Of a DNA stretch of 64,000 nt, positions 53,687 to 62,477 are shown piece by piece. Position 1 is the stretch's first letter, and each line of letters opens with the position of its first letter. This DNA is from Williamsia sp. DF01-3 (GTDB lineage Bacteria; Actinomycetota; Actinomycetes; Mycobacteriales; Mycobacteriaceae). The notes under the pieces were generated by a model. It saw only the letters and a list, made by a program, of their open reading frames with translations. It was not told the origin of the DNA and searched no databases. The stretch is from NCBI RefSeq assembly GCF_023051145.1, contig NZ_JALKFS010000005.1, positions 5,101,733-5,165,732 of the forward strand, given 5' to 3'. The translations under genes were made by a program, and so were the position numbers.

Positions 53687-53788
53687 TCAGGACATTCGAC
53701 AACAGAGGACACGAGCGAAAGGCAGACGACATCCCAGCGCGGTGGTCACATAGGTGACCTCCGGGATGTGGTGGCCGTTGCTCGTCAT
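53687..53788 (-). CDS. leaderless cysteine-rich leader peptide upstream of the ROK gene
   Basis: A 33-codon ORF from ATG 53788 to TGA 53687. It ends ALGCRLPFARVLCCRMS, with a Cys codon and then an adjacent TGT TGT pair near the stop. A strong promoter (TGGACA, 17 bases, TACTTT) ends 7 bases before the ATG, so the transcript would begin at the start codon and be leaderless. This is the architecture of the polycysteine short ORFs that act as cysteine-responsive attenuators in mycobacteria. The ROK gene starts 92 bases downstream after a small hairpin. The N-terminal sequence has no known similarity. Confidence 0.65.
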   Translation of the reverse strand: MTSNGHHIPEVTYVTTALGCRLPFARVLCCRMS

Positions 53789-53795
53789 GAAGGTC

Positions 53796-53824
53796 AAAGT
53801 AGCAGCGGCGCCGACACCTGTCCA
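53796..53824 (-). promoter_or_regulatory. sigA-type promoter for the leaderless cysteine leader
   Basis: On the minus strand TGGACA (53819-53824), a 17-base spacer and TACTTT (53796-53801) place the transcription start at base 53788, the first base of the leader ATG. Confidence 0.65.
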
Positions 53825-54049
53825 ACGGACCGGGGTCGTGGACGTGACGATCTGAGCGCAGGTGGACACCGCGCTCACCGGCGAGAATAGCCCCGCGGCA
53901 GCGTGATCGCCGACTTGGAATCACACCGATCCGAACCCTGGGACCTCCGCGTCGACGCCGCCCACACTGTGTTCGAAACTCCGGGCTTTGGCGTCGTCGA
54001 CCACGGGTCGATCCAGACGAACCGCCAGACAAACAGAAAGGCGTCCTCC

Positions 54050-55228
54050 GTGTCCCTGCATTTCCACTGGTTCCTGCCGACGTATGGCGACTCACGGAAT
54101 CTGATGGCGGGTGGTCACGGTTCTGACATGTCCGGAGATCGGCCCGCCGATCTGCGTTATCTCAATCAGCTCGCCGGCGCCGCCGAGGTCAACGGATTCG
54201 AAGCCGTCCTGACGCCCACCGGCTTGTGGTGCGAGGATGCGTGGTTGTCCACCGCGATGCTGTTGGAGACAACCGACACCCTCAAGTTCCTCGTCGCCCT
54301 GCGACCGGGGCTGACCAGCCCCACCCTGTCGGCACAGATGTCGGCGACCTATCAGTGGCAGTCGAAGGGACGGCTCCTGCTCAACGTGGTCACCGGAGGT
54401 GAATCGTCGGAACAGCGCGCTTTCGGCGACTTCCTGTCCAAGGAGGCCCGGTACGAGCGTTGCGGCGAGTACCTCGACATCATCCGGCAGTTGTGGACCT
54501 CCGACGGCCCGGTGGACTTCACGGGCAAGCATCTGCGGGTCGAGGGCGCGAATCTGGCCCGCAAGCCCGACCCGCTTCCGCCGGTGTTCTTCGGGGGTTC
54601 CTCCCCGGCGGCGGGAACCGTCGCTTCCAAGTACGCCGACACCTATCTGACCTGGGGTGAAAAACCGGACGCCGTCGCCGAGAAGCTCAACTGGATCCGC
54701 GGGCTCGCCGCGGACGAAGGTCGCGAACTGTCCTACGGCATCCGGCTGCACGTGATCTCGCGGGACACCGCAGAACAGGCCTGGGCCGAAGCCGACCGGC
54801 TCCTCGGTGCACTCGACCCTCAGGTGGTCGCCGGAGCCCAGCAAAACCTCGCCCGTTCCGAATCAGAAGGACAGCGGCGGATGCTCGAACTGCATGGTGG
54901 AGGCGCCGCGTTCAGCAGCGGTACCGATGCCCGCTCGCTGGAGATCTACCCGAACCTCTGGACGGGCGTCGGTCTCGTCCGAGGCGGAGCCGGCACGGCG
55001 CTGGTCGGCTCGCACGATGAGGTCGCAGACCGTATCGCGGAGTATGCGGCTCTGGGGCTCGATCACTTCATCCTGTCCGGCTATCCCCACGTGGAAGAGG
55101 CCTACCACTTCGGAGAGGGCGTGCGCCCGAGGCTCATCCGGCGCGGCCTGCTCAGTGCCGATGACCGGGCGTCCGAGCCTGTCCGGGGAGCCTTCCTGCC
55201 GTCGTTGTCGCCGGCCGGCGCCTCCTGA
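54050..55228 (+). CDS. ssuD: FMNH2-dependent alkanesulfonate monooxygenase
   Basis: A 392-residue luciferase-fold enzyme that converts an alkanesulfonate to aldehyde and sulfite. SsuD segments include FHWFLPTYGDSRNL at the start, FEAVLTPTGLWCEDAWL, FLVALRPGLTSPTLSAQM, LLLNVVTGGE and PPVFFGGSSPAAG. A C-terminal Pro/Ala tail is beyond the usual end. GTG 54050 follows AAAGG; the open frame continues 49 codons upstream without family sequence. It is the first gene of the sulfur locus. The preferred sulfonate may be methanesulfonate (MsuD role), given the next two genes. No flavin reductase is encoded nearby. Confidence 0.92.
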   Translation: MSLHFHWFLPTYGDSRNLMAGGHGSDMSGDRPADLRYLNQLAGAAEVNGFEAVLTPTGLWCEDAWLSTAMLLETTDTLKFLVALRPGLTSPTLSAQMSATYQWQSKGRLLLNVVTGGESSEQRAFGDFLSKEARYERCGEYLDIIRQLWTSDGPVDFTGKHLRVEGANLARKPDPLPPVFFGGSSPAAGTVASKYADTYLTWGEKPDAVAEKLNWIRGLAADEGRELSYGIRLHVISRDTAEQAWAEADRLLGALDPQVVAGAQQNLARSESEGQRRMLELHGGGAAFSSGTDARSLEIYPNLWTGVGLVRGGAGTALVGSHDEVADRIAEYAALGLDHFILSGYPHVEEAYHFGEGVRPRLIRRGLLSADDRASEPVRGAFLPSLSPAGAS

Positions 55229-55301
55229 GCCGCTGCGCCTTCACCCAAGCCGCCCTCACCCAAGCCGATTGTCCCCTCCCGCAGAACCATTGGAGCAAAC
55301 C

Positions 55302-56420
55302 GTGAGCACCGAACACATCGCCGATCAGATCAAGTTCGCCTACTGGGTCCCCAACGTCAGTGGCGGCCTGGTGACCAGCGACATCGAACAGCGAACGAGC
55401 TGGGACTTCGAGTACAACAAGAAGCTCGCACAGACCGCAGAGAACAACGGCTTCGAGTACGCCCTGTCTCAGGTGCGGTACATGGCGTCCTACGGTGCCG
55501 AGTTCCAGCACGAATCAACAGCTTTCAGCCTCGCACTGTTGGGGGCGACCGAAAAGCTCAAGGTCATCGCCGCCATCCACCCCGGCCTGTGGCATCCGGC
55601 GGTGCTGGCCAAGTTCGGGGCCACCGCCGACCACCTGTCGGGCGGGCGGTTCGCCATCAACGTCGTGTCGGGATGGTTCGCCGGAGAGTTCAAGGCGCTG
55701 GGTGAGCCCTGGCTCGAGCACGACGAGCGTTACCGGAGAAGTGCCGAGTTCCTCGAGGTCATCCGCAAGATCTGGACCGAGGACAATGTCGACTACGGTG
55801 GCGACTTCTACCGGATCCGTGACTTCACCCTCAAGCCCAAGCCGCTCAACACACCCGAGCGCCCCAATCCCGAACTGTTCCAGGGAGGTAACTCCACCGC
55901 GGCCCGCAGCAACGGCGGACGTTTCGCCGACTGGTACTTCTCCAACGGCAAGGACTTCGATGGTGTCACCGAACAAGTCGACGACCTGCGTGCGGTCGCC
56001 AGGGCCCACGACCGCGAGGTGAAGTTCGGGCTGAACGGGTTCATCATCGCCCGCGACACCGAGGCCGAGGCCCGGGACACCCTCCGGGAGATCATCGAGA
56101 AGGCCAATCGTCCTGCAGTGGAGGGGTTCCGGGATTCGGTGCGACAGGCCGGCGCGTCCACCTCGGACGGCAAGGGCATGTGGGCCGAGTCGAGCTTCGA
56201 GGACCTCGTGCAGTACAACGACGGGTTCAAGACCAAGCTGATCGGCACGCCGGAACAGGTCGCCGAGCGAATCGTCGCCTACAAGCGACTCGGCGTCGAT
56301 CTGGTCCTCGGCGGGTTCCTGCACTTCCAGGAAGAGATCGAATACTTCGGTGCGAGGGTGCTGCCGCTGGTTCGTGAACTCGAAGCGGCTGACGCGGAAG
56401 CCGGCGTCGGCGCATCGTGA
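55302..56420 (+). CDS. sfnG: dimethylsulfone monooxygenase
   Basis: A 372-residue luciferase-fold flavin enzyme. The start IKFAYWVPNVSGGLVTSDIEQRT, then FEYALSQVRYMASYGAEFQHE, VIAAIHPGLWHPAVLAKFGA and NVVSGWFAGEFKALGEPWLEHDERYRRS match SfnG closely. It uses reduced flavin and O2 to turn dimethyl sulfone into methanesulfinate and formaldehyde. GTG 55302 follows TTGGAG. Its stop overlaps the next gene (GTGA). Confidence 0.92.
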   Translation: MSTEHIADQIKFAYWVPNVSGGLVTSDIEQRTSWDFEYNKKLAQTAENNGFEYALSQVRYMASYGAEFQHESTAFSLALLGATEKLKVIAAIHPGLWHPAVLAKFGATADHLSGGRFAINVVSGWFAGEFKALGEPWLEHDERYRRSAEFLEVIRKIWTEDNVDYGGDFYRIRDFTLKPKPLNTPERPNPELFQGGNSTAARSNGGRFADWYFSNGKDFDGVTEQVDDLRAVARAHDREVKFGLNGFIIARDTEAEARDTLREIIEKANRPAVEGFRDSVRQAGASTSDGKGMWAESSFEDLVQYNDGFKTKLIGTPEQVAERIVAYKRLGVDLVLGGFLHFQEEIEYFGARVLPLVRELEAADAEAGVGAS

Positions 56421-57640
56421 GCACCGCGATCGCCTCTCGCATCGACACTGCCGAGCAGGCACTGTCGGTGGCCCACGACCTGGCAGCACATTTCGCCACC
56501 GGAGCGGTGGCGCGCGATCGCGACCGCAAACTGCCCTATCGCGAGATCGATCAGCTCTCGGCCAGCGGACTGCTGGCGATCACGGTGCCGAGCCGTTTCG
56601 GTGGTGCAGATCTGCCGCCTAGCATCGTGGCCGAGGTGGTCCGCATCCTTGCGACAGCCGATCCCAACATCGCGCAGATCCCGCACAGCCACTTCGTGTA
56701 TCTGAATCTGCTTCGTCTGGCCGCTGATCCACCGCAACAGCGTGATCTCTTCGAGGCGGTGCTCGGCGGAAGCCGGATCGCGAACGCGCAGTCCGAGCGG
56801 GGCGGCAAGACCGTCGCCGACATCACCACCACGGTCAGAGCGGACCGCGGCGTGCTCCGTCTGGATGGCTCGAAGTACTACTGCACCGGATCGCTGTACG
56901 CCCATACGCTCGCCGTGCTGGCACGGCTCGACGACCCCGACCACAAGACGGGGCTCGAGCACGGCGAGTACGTGGCGTTCATCCCCGTCGACGCCGCCGG
57001 TGTCCGCATCGTCGATGACTGGAACGGACTCGGCCAACGCACCACGGGCAGCGGCACCATCACGTTCGAAGGAGTGTCCCTACGCCGCGACCAGTTGGTC
57101 GCCCGGGCTCGCGCGGTGGGCGCCCCCGCCGGGTACGGCGCGTTTGCCCAGCTGCTGCACGTGGCCATCGACGCCGGCATCGCTCGAGGAGCGCTGTCTG
57201 CCGCAACTGATTTCGTCCGAAACCGCCGTCGCCCCTGGTTCGAGGCAGGTGTCGATCGCGCCATCGACGACCCGTTGGTGATTCAACGCGTCGGCGAGTT
57301 GGCCGTGGAGGTGATCTCCGCCGAGGCAACCCTGAAGAGCGCCGGCGAGGCGGTGGACGCCACGTTCGTCGCCGAGGCCGACGCGTCAGCAGAGCGAGCC
57401 GCCGCCGCTTCGATTGCGGTGGCGACAGCGAAGATCGTTGCCGACCGGGCCTCCAACGAGGTGTCGAGCGCACTCTTCGAGGTGTCAGGAACGCGAAGCG
57501 CCGCAGCAGATCTCGGCCTGGATCACTTCTGGCGCAACGCGCGCACGCACACCTTGCACGACCCGGTGCGGTGGAAGTATCAGCACATCGGTCGTTCGTT
57601 GCTGCACGACACACCACCGCCGCTGCACGGGGTCATCTGA
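56417..57640 (+). CDS. sfnB: SfnB-family acyl-CoA dehydrogenase-like sulfur acquisition oxidoreductase
   Basis: A 407-residue flavoprotein of the acyl-CoA dehydrogenase fold, in the SfnB/DszC/MsuC branch. Family stretches are LAITVPSRFGGADLPPSIVAEV, IANAQSERGGKTVADITTTV, LDGSKYYCTGSLYAHTLAVLA and HTLHDPVRWKYQHIG near the end. The group hydroxylates organosulfur compounds with FMNH2 and O2. MsuC-type members oxidise methanesulfinate to methanesulfonate, and that step would link SfnG to the sulfonate monooxygenase. The specific assignment is inferred. It is coupled to sfnG. Confidence 0.88.
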   Translation: MSTAIASRIDTAEQALSVAHDLAAHFATGAVARDRDRKLPYREIDQLSASGLLAITVPSRFGGADLPPSIVAEVVRILATADPNIAQIPHSHFVYLNLLRLAADPPQQRDLFEAVLGGSRIANAQSERGGKTVADITTTVRADRGVLRLDGSKYYCTGSLYAHTLAVLARLDDPDHKTGLEHGEYVAFIPVDAAGVRIVDDWNGLGQRTTGSGTITFEGVSLRRDQLVARARAVGAPAGYGAFAQLLHVAIDAGIARGALSAATDFVRNRRRPWFEAGVDRAIDDPLVIQRVGELAVEVISAEATLKSAGEAVDATFVAEADASAERAAAASIAVATAKIVADRASNEVSSALFEVSGTRSAAADLGLDHFWRNARTHTLHDPVRWKYQHIGRSLLHDTPPPLHGVI

Positions 57641-57661
57641 AGGACACACGCCGAACGGGTC

Positions 57662-58627
57662 TCAGGTGTCGTCGTTCTTGCGGAACGTGACATCGACGTG
57701 TTCGAAACCCTTGGCTCGCTGAGCCTTTGCTTGACGTGTGTAAGTCTTGCGGTCACCGTGGGTGAGGTCCACGGCATCGGTGAACGGGGTCAGCAACGCC
57801 CTCGGGTAGAGGTGATGCACTCTCACCACGTTGATCTCCGCGGTGAACACCACGGCGATGGAGGTGAGATAGAAGAACGCGAGAAGGCCCAGAACCACGG
57901 CGAACACACTGTTGGTGGTGCTCGCGTTCTTCACCACCTGGGTGACGTACACCGTTCCGAATGTCTGCAACAGCTGCCAGACGATCGCCATCGCGACCGC
58001 GCCCGGCAACACATCGCGATAGCTCACGTCGTTGCTGGTACTCAGGCGGTAGGCGATGGTGAACACCGCCGAGTTGATGACCACTGCCAGAAGACCGATG
58101 GTCACCCCCTCCAAGGCCCCCAGGGGCCCGGGTAGTCCCGCGAAGGTCGACAACACCGCAGTACCCACCAGGGTCATCGCCAGCACGGTCAGCAAGAGCA
58201 GGCTGCGGAACCGGGAGAAGATCGGGTTGGGCCGGTCGTTACGCGGCACCTGCCACACGGTGTTCATCGCGTTTTGGGCCGCCTGGCCGACACCCGAGGC
58301 GCCGTACAGGGCGCCGAGGATGCCGATCACGATTCCTGCTGTGCCACCGCTGAGTTCCTGCGGTTCGCCGAGCTGCGGGCCGATCACCGGGAACTGGCCG
58401 AGCGCCGAATCGAGTACCTTCGCCTGCCACTCGGGATTGTCGTCGAGCACTATGCCGACGCCTGTGGTCAAGAGCAGCAACAAGGGGAACAACGCCAGGA
58501 ACGCGTAGTACGTCATGAGAACGGCGAGATATCCACCCTGATCGTCAGCGTATTTGTAGATCACGGCGATGCCGAAACCCAACACGGGGTGCCGCCTCTG
58601 CAGCTTGTCCAAACGCTCGATCATCAT
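57662..58627 (-). CDS. YihY/BrkB-family inner-membrane protein
   Basis: A 321-residue membrane protein with about six helices. The family hallmarks are GGYLAVLMTYYAFLALFPLLLLL, the YGASGVGQAAQNAMNTVW segment and VLPGAVAMAIVWQLLQTFGTVYV, followed by TNSVFAVVLGLLAFFYL. The function of the family is not settled. The C-terminal 50 residues form a basic cytoplasmic tail. It converges on sfnB with 21 bases between the stops. Confidence 0.92.
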   Translation of the reverse strand: MMIERLDKLQRRHPVLGFGIAVIYKYADDQGGYLAVLMTYYAFLALFPLLLLLTTGVGIVLDDNPEWQAKVLDSALGQFPVIGPQLGEPQELSGGTAGIVIGILGALYGASGVGQAAQNAMNTVWQVPRNDRPNPIFSRFRSLLLLTVLAMTLVGTAVLSTFAGLPGPLGALEGVTIGLLAVVINSAVFTIAYRLSTSNDVSYRDVLPGAVAMAIVWQLLQTFGTVYVTQVVKNASTTNSVFAVVLGLLAFFYLTSIAVVFTAEINVVRVHHLYPRALLTPFTDAVDLTHGDRKTYTRQAKAQRAKGFEHVDVTFRKNDDT

Positions 58628-58693
58628 GCACCCCAGTCGTTGCCTGGCGCGCCATCGCTTGTTGAGCGCAGCGACAACGCTACCCGAGCCAGG

Positions 58694-59497
58694 TCACAGC
58701 AAGCGGTCGAGCAGCCCTTTCGCGTCGTATGGCGCCCTGACCTTTGCGTCGTTGTCGAAGTAGACGAACACATCGCGGTCCACCGCCCGCGCCCGGAACC
58801 GCTCGGCCCACGAATCGAGCGCCTCGTCGGTGTAGCCGCTGGTGTAGAGCTCGGTGTCGCCGTGCAGACGGGCGTAGACGAAGTCGGATGTCATCTCGTC
58901 GATCACGGGGAACTTGCCCGCCGAGTCGGCGAGCACCAGCGCCATGTCGAGCTCGCGCAACAGGTCGGGCAGCTCGGGTGTCATGAAACTCGGATGCCGG
59001 ACCTCGAGGGCATGACGGATCGGCCGCTCCGCGTCGGTTGTGGTCCAGGCCCGGTCGGCGATCCGGTCACTGTGTCCGGTGGAGAGCTCGGCTGCTGCGG
59101 TGGTGGTGCGCGGCAGCAGACGTGCAAACGCGGCCAGTGTGTCTGCGTCGAACGGGAGATTGGGTGGCAGTTGCCAGAGGATCGGCCCCAACTTGGGTCC
59201 GAGTGCCAGCACGCCCGACGCGAAGAAGGTGGCCAGCGGCTGGTCCACGTCGACGAGCCGCTTCATATGGGTGACAAAGCGCGGGCCCTTGACGGAGAAG
59301 AGGAAGTCGTCAGGCGTCTGCTCCGTCCACTTCAGGTAGCTGGTCGGCCGCTGCAGAGAATAGAAGGACCCGTTGAGTTCGACCGAGTTCAGAACCCGGG
59401 AGATGTACTCGAGTTCGCGGCGCTGGACCAGGCCCTCCGGATAGAAGGTTTTTCGCCAGGGTGGATACACCCACCCCGAGGTGCCGACTCGAATCAT
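58694..59497 (-). CDS. DUF72 domain-containing protein
   Basis: A 267-residue protein with the TIM-barrel-like DUF72 fold: IRVGTSGWVYPPWRKTFYPEGL at the start, NSVELNGSFYSLQRPTSYLKW, and FVYARLHGDTELYTSGYTDEAL and VFVYFDNDAKV near the end. The conserved Trp/Tyr and the HG motif suggest a carbohydrate- or nucleic-acid-related enzyme, but no activity is established. ATG 59497 begins at the family start. It is divergent from the SigG-type gene. Confidence 0.9.
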   Translation of the reverse strand: MIRVGTSGWVYPPWRKTFYPEGLVQRRELEYISRVLNSVELNGSFYSLQRPTSYLKWTEQTPDDFLFSVKGPRFVTHMKRLVDVDQPLATFFASGVLALGPKLGPILWQLPPNLPFDADTLAAFARLLPRTTTAAAELSTGHSDRIADRAWTTTDAERPIRHALEVRHPSFMTPELPDLLRELDMALVLADSAGKFPVIDEMTSDFVYARLHGDTELYTSGYTDEALDSWAERFRARAVDRDVFVYFDNDAKVRAPYDAKGLLDRLL

Positions 59498-59620
59498 TCC
59501 CCAACCTCTACACGAGCGGCGGCCATCGCTCGACCGGACACCCGAAAACCGCCCAACCTGGCGCAATCGATGGCTGGAGAACCCTGGTTGTTGTCAGACC
59601 GCTCCCGTAACCTTTTCTCC

Positions 59621-60634
59621 ATGACTATCGAGGCCGCGGTAGATTCTGACTTCCTGGAAGTCACCGAACCGTACCGACGTGAACTGCTTGCACATTGCTA
59701 TCGGATGATGGGTTCACATCACGACGCAGAGGACCTTCTCCAGGAAACTTTCATCCGCGCCTGGCGTGGTTACGACCGGTTCGACGGTCGCGCTTCGGTA
59801 CGTACGTGGCTCTACAAGATCGCCACCAACACCTGCCTCACCGCTCTCGGGTCCAAGCAGCGCCGGCCGCTGCCCTCGGGACTCGGCGGCGAGTCGTCCG
59901 ATCCTCAGGGCGCTCTCCTCGAGGACCACGAGGTGCCATGGCTCGAGCCGTTCGCCGGGTCGGACGAGACGTTGTCGGAGACCGCGGACCCCGCCACCGT
60001 CGTGGGTTCTCGTGAATCCATCCGTTTGGCGTTCATCGCTGCGCTCCAGCATCTCCCCGAGCGCCAGCGCGCGATCCTGATCCTCCGTGATGTACTCCAG
60101 TGGCGCGCTGCCGAGGTCGCCGAGACGCTGGGATTGACCACCGCAACGGTGAACAGCTTGCTCCAGCGCGCCCGCGCCCAGCTCAAAGAGGTTGCACCGG
60201 AACGCGATTCGGTGGTCGAACCCGGAGACGCCGCTCAACGAGAACTCTTGCAGAAGTGGGTCGACGCCTTCGAGGCGTACGACATCGACGCCATCGTCGC
60301 GTTGTTCACCGACAAGGCCATCTGGGAGATGCCACCGTTCATCGGTTGGTACCAGGGCCCGGAGGTCATCGGTACGCTCATCGGTTCCAACTGCCCGGCA
60401 ACCGCAGCGGGCGACATGGTTCTGCTACCGGCGGTGGCCAACGGACAGCCCGCGTTCGGGCTGTACATGCTCGACGCCGACGGTGTGCACAGGCCCTTCC
60501 AATTGCAGGTCCTGGACATCACCGCCGACGGCGTCGGTCATGTGGTGGCTTTCTTCTCCGACACCATGGAGGCCGACTTCGCCCGGTTCGGACTGCCGGC
60601 CGTGCCTCCCGGCCCGTCGGAGTCGGACAAATAA
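59621..60634 (+). CDS. SigG-type RNA polymerase sigma factor with SnoaL-like C-terminal domain
   Basis: A 337-residue ECF sigma factor. Sigma region 2 spans about 15-85 (LLAHCYRMMGSHHDAEDLLQETFIRAWRG), region 4 about 145-200 (LQHLPERQRAILILRDVLQWRAAEV), and a SnoaL-like domain about 210-330 (WVDAFEAYDIDAIVALFTDKAIWEMPPF). This three-part form is typical of SigG-like factors, where the extension replaces a separate anti-sigma. The ATG at 59621 follows CCTTTTCTCC without a strong ribosome-binding site. It converges on a VOC protein gene; ECF factors of this class often control neighbouring small-molecule enzymes. Confidence 0.92.
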   Translation: MTIEAAVDSDFLEVTEPYRRELLAHCYRMMGSHHDAEDLLQETFIRAWRGYDRFDGRASVRTWLYKIATNTCLTALGSKQRRPLPSGLGGESSDPQGALLEDHEVPWLEPFAGSDETLSETADPATVVGSRESIRLAFIAALQHLPERQRAILILRDVLQWRAAEVAETLGLTTATVNSLLQRARAQLKEVAPERDSVVEPGDAAQRELLQKWVDAFEAYDIDAIVALFTDKAIWEMPPFIGWYQGPEVIGTLIGSNCPATAAGDMVLLPAVANGQPAFGLYMLDADGVHRPFQLQVLDITADGVGHVVAFFSDTMEADFARFGLPAVPPGPSESDK

Positions 60635-60640
60635 CCGGTT

Positions 60641-60694
60641 CAGCCCGAGATGCCGAGCTAGCCCGAAATGCTGTCCTAACCCGATATGGCGGAC
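60641..60694. repeat. three 18-base direct repeats between sigma factor and VOC genes
   Basis: CAGCCCGAGATGCCGAGC, TAGCCCGAAATGCTGTCC and TAACCCGATATGGCGGAC run head to tail at 18-base period. The core CCCGA(G/A/T)ATG is kept. The last unit forms the end of the VOC coding region. Confidence 0.6.
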
Positions 60695-61080
60695 TGATCC
60701 ATCCAGGTGACCTCCCACACGTGGCCGTCGAGGTCGAGGAAGCTACGCCCGTACATGAACCCGTGATCCTGCGCGTCCATCCACTTGGAGCCACCGATCT
60801 CCAGTGCCTTGTCGACGAGTGTGTCCACGGCCTCACGGGATTCGGCGGAGATGGCGATCAGCACCTCACGCTCTTTGCTGGTGTCGGCGATGCCTCCGGT
60901 GATGAAGTCCTGGAACCGGGCGGGCGTCATCAGCATGGCGACGGTGAGTTCGTTGATCACCAGGCACAGGGTGTTCTCGTCGCTGAAGGTCTCGTTGAAC
61001 TCGAATCCGAGCTCGCCGAAGAACTTGCGTGTCGCGGGGATGTCGGTGGCGGTTGTGTTGAGGAACAGCATGCGGGACAT
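60676..61080 (-). CDS. VOC family (glyoxalase-fold) protein
   Basis: A 134-residue single VOC domain: MLFLNTTATDIPATRKFFGELGFEFNET at the start and GFMYGRSFLDLDGHVWEVTWMD at the end, with the conserved Glu. The metal ligands near the N-terminus are not obvious, so it may bind without catalysis. ATG 61080 gives the usual length. It faces the SigG-type sigma gene. The last codons overlap a short direct repeat. Confidence 0.88.
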   Translation of the reverse strand: MSRMLFLNTTATDIPATRKFFGELGFEFNETFSDENTLCLVINELTVAMLMTPARFQDFITGGIADTSKEREVLIAISAESREAVDTLVDKALEIGGSKWMDAQDHGFMYGRSFLDLDGHVWEVTWMDQSAISG

Positions 61081-61241
61081 GATGATGACTCCGATCCAGG
61101 GTCGTTTTGTGCATCAAGCGGACACCACAACAGACATCGCCCGCAACAAAAACTCATCGCCCGCCGAAGTTCCGCCTTTCGCCTGATGCCCCGGGGCCGC
61201 CTCGACGCGCATGATCGGGCGATGCGAACCGGTGGGCTGCT

Positions 61242-62477
61242 GTGACAGATGGATGGGATGATCTGACGGCTCGGGGCGCGTGGATGCCCGGGGCCGTGCG
61301 GGCCGAACTGGAGACCGATCCCCACCCCTTGATCGGCCGGCGGAGCAAACGCGACATCGCGATCGACGTACTGATGATCCTGCTGGCCGCCGCGATCGGT
61401 GCTGTCGCCATCAGCCCACGCCTGGACGACATCTCCGGCATGATCGTCGCCGATCTTGCGGTCGGGGTCGCGGGTTGCGTGGCCATGGTGTGGCGGCGCC
61501 GATGGCCGCTGGCTCTGGCAATTGTCACAACGGTCGCCTCCGGATTCACCTCTGCCATCGGCGGGGTGGCTTTGCTGGCGGTCTTCTCGCTCGCCGTCCA
61601 CAAGCCGATGCGTTACGCGGTCTCGGTGGCCCTGGCCAGCTTTGTCACGGCGTTGACGAACCGCTGGCTGTACCCGGAAGGTCAGGAGTCGCTGCTCGCT
61701 GTACTCGTGTTCTGGTCACTGATGGCTGCGGTGGCGGTCGGGTGGGGAACCATGGTCCGCAACCGCCGGCAGCTGTTGATCTCACTGGCCGAGCGTGCGC
61801 GAACCGTCGAGGCCGAGCAGCGCGAGCGGATCGCCAATGCGCGGGCCACCGAACGCGAACGGCTCGCACGGGAGATGCATGACGTGCTCGCCCACCGGAT
61901 GAGCCTGCTGTCCGTGCATGCCGGCGCGCTCGAGTTCAGGCCCGACGCACCACCGGAAGACATCCGCCGGGCGGCCGGGGTGATCCGCGCCGGCGTCCAT
62001 CAGATGCTGGTCGACCTTCGTGACGTGATCGCCATGCTGCGTGAGGACTCCGAGGATTTTGCTCAGCCCACCCGATCGCTGAGCACCTTGCCCACCCTGT
62101 TCGGCGAAGCCGAGGAGGCGGGCAGTCAGATCCGCGCGACCATCGACATCTGCGACCTCGACGACGTCCCGGGTGTGGTCAGCCGGGCCGCCTATCGAAT
62201 TGTTCAGGAGGGCTTGACCAATGCGCGTAAACACGCGGGTGCTGTTCCGGTGACCGTGCACATCAGCGGCGGACCCGGAGATGGGCTGAGTGTGAGAATT
62301 CACCAACCACTGTCGATGGCTGCCAATTCGGCCATCGAACCGATCCCGGGGGCCAAGTCGGGTCTTGTCGGCATCAACGAGCGGGTCACTCTCGCCGGCG
62401 GCGAGTTGTCGTATGGCGTCGTGGAGCGCAACTTCGTGCTGACCGCTCGCCTGCCATGGGAAGCGGGCAGCCTGTGA
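61242..62477 (+). CDS. two-component sensor histidine kinase
   Basis: A 411-residue membrane kinase. Hydrophobic helices lie at about 40-60, 65-85, 88-120, 125-140 and 150-172, followed by HisKA_3 with phospho-acceptor H213 (LAREMHDVLAHRMSLL). The ATPase domain has the N-box (IVQEGLTNARKHAGAVP), but the G1 box between it and SGLVGINERVTLAGG is shortened and lacks the usual DxGxG. This form is common in actinobacterial NarL-partner kinases. The start is GTG 61242; a later Met (residue 15) is possible. Its stop overlaps the response regulator start. Confidence 0.9.
   Translation: MTDGWDDLTARGAWMPGAVRAELETDPHPLIGRRSKRDIAIDVLMILLAAAIGAVAISPRLDDISGMIVADLAVGVAGCVAMVWRRRWPLALAIVTTVASGFTSAIGGVALLAVFSLAVHKPMRYAVSVALASFVTALTNRWLYPEGQESLLAVLVFWSLMAAVAVGWGTMVRNRRQLLISLAERARTVEAEQRERIANARATERERLAREMHDVLAHRMSLLSVHAGALEFRPDAPPEDIRRAAGVIRAGVHQMLVDLRDVIAMLREDSEDFAQPTRSLSTLPTLFGEAEEAGSQIRATIDICDLDDVPGVVSRAAYRIVQEGLTNARKHAGAVPVTVHISGGPGDGLSVRIHQPLSMAANSAIEPIPGAKSGLVGINERVTLAGGELSYGVVERNFVLTARLPWEAGSL

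Noticed and set aside
58274-60634. One very long + strand frame covering the BrkB, DUF72 and sigma genes
   Set aside because: Its first 450 codons are antisense to two well-supported genes; only the part from 59621 matches a protein family.
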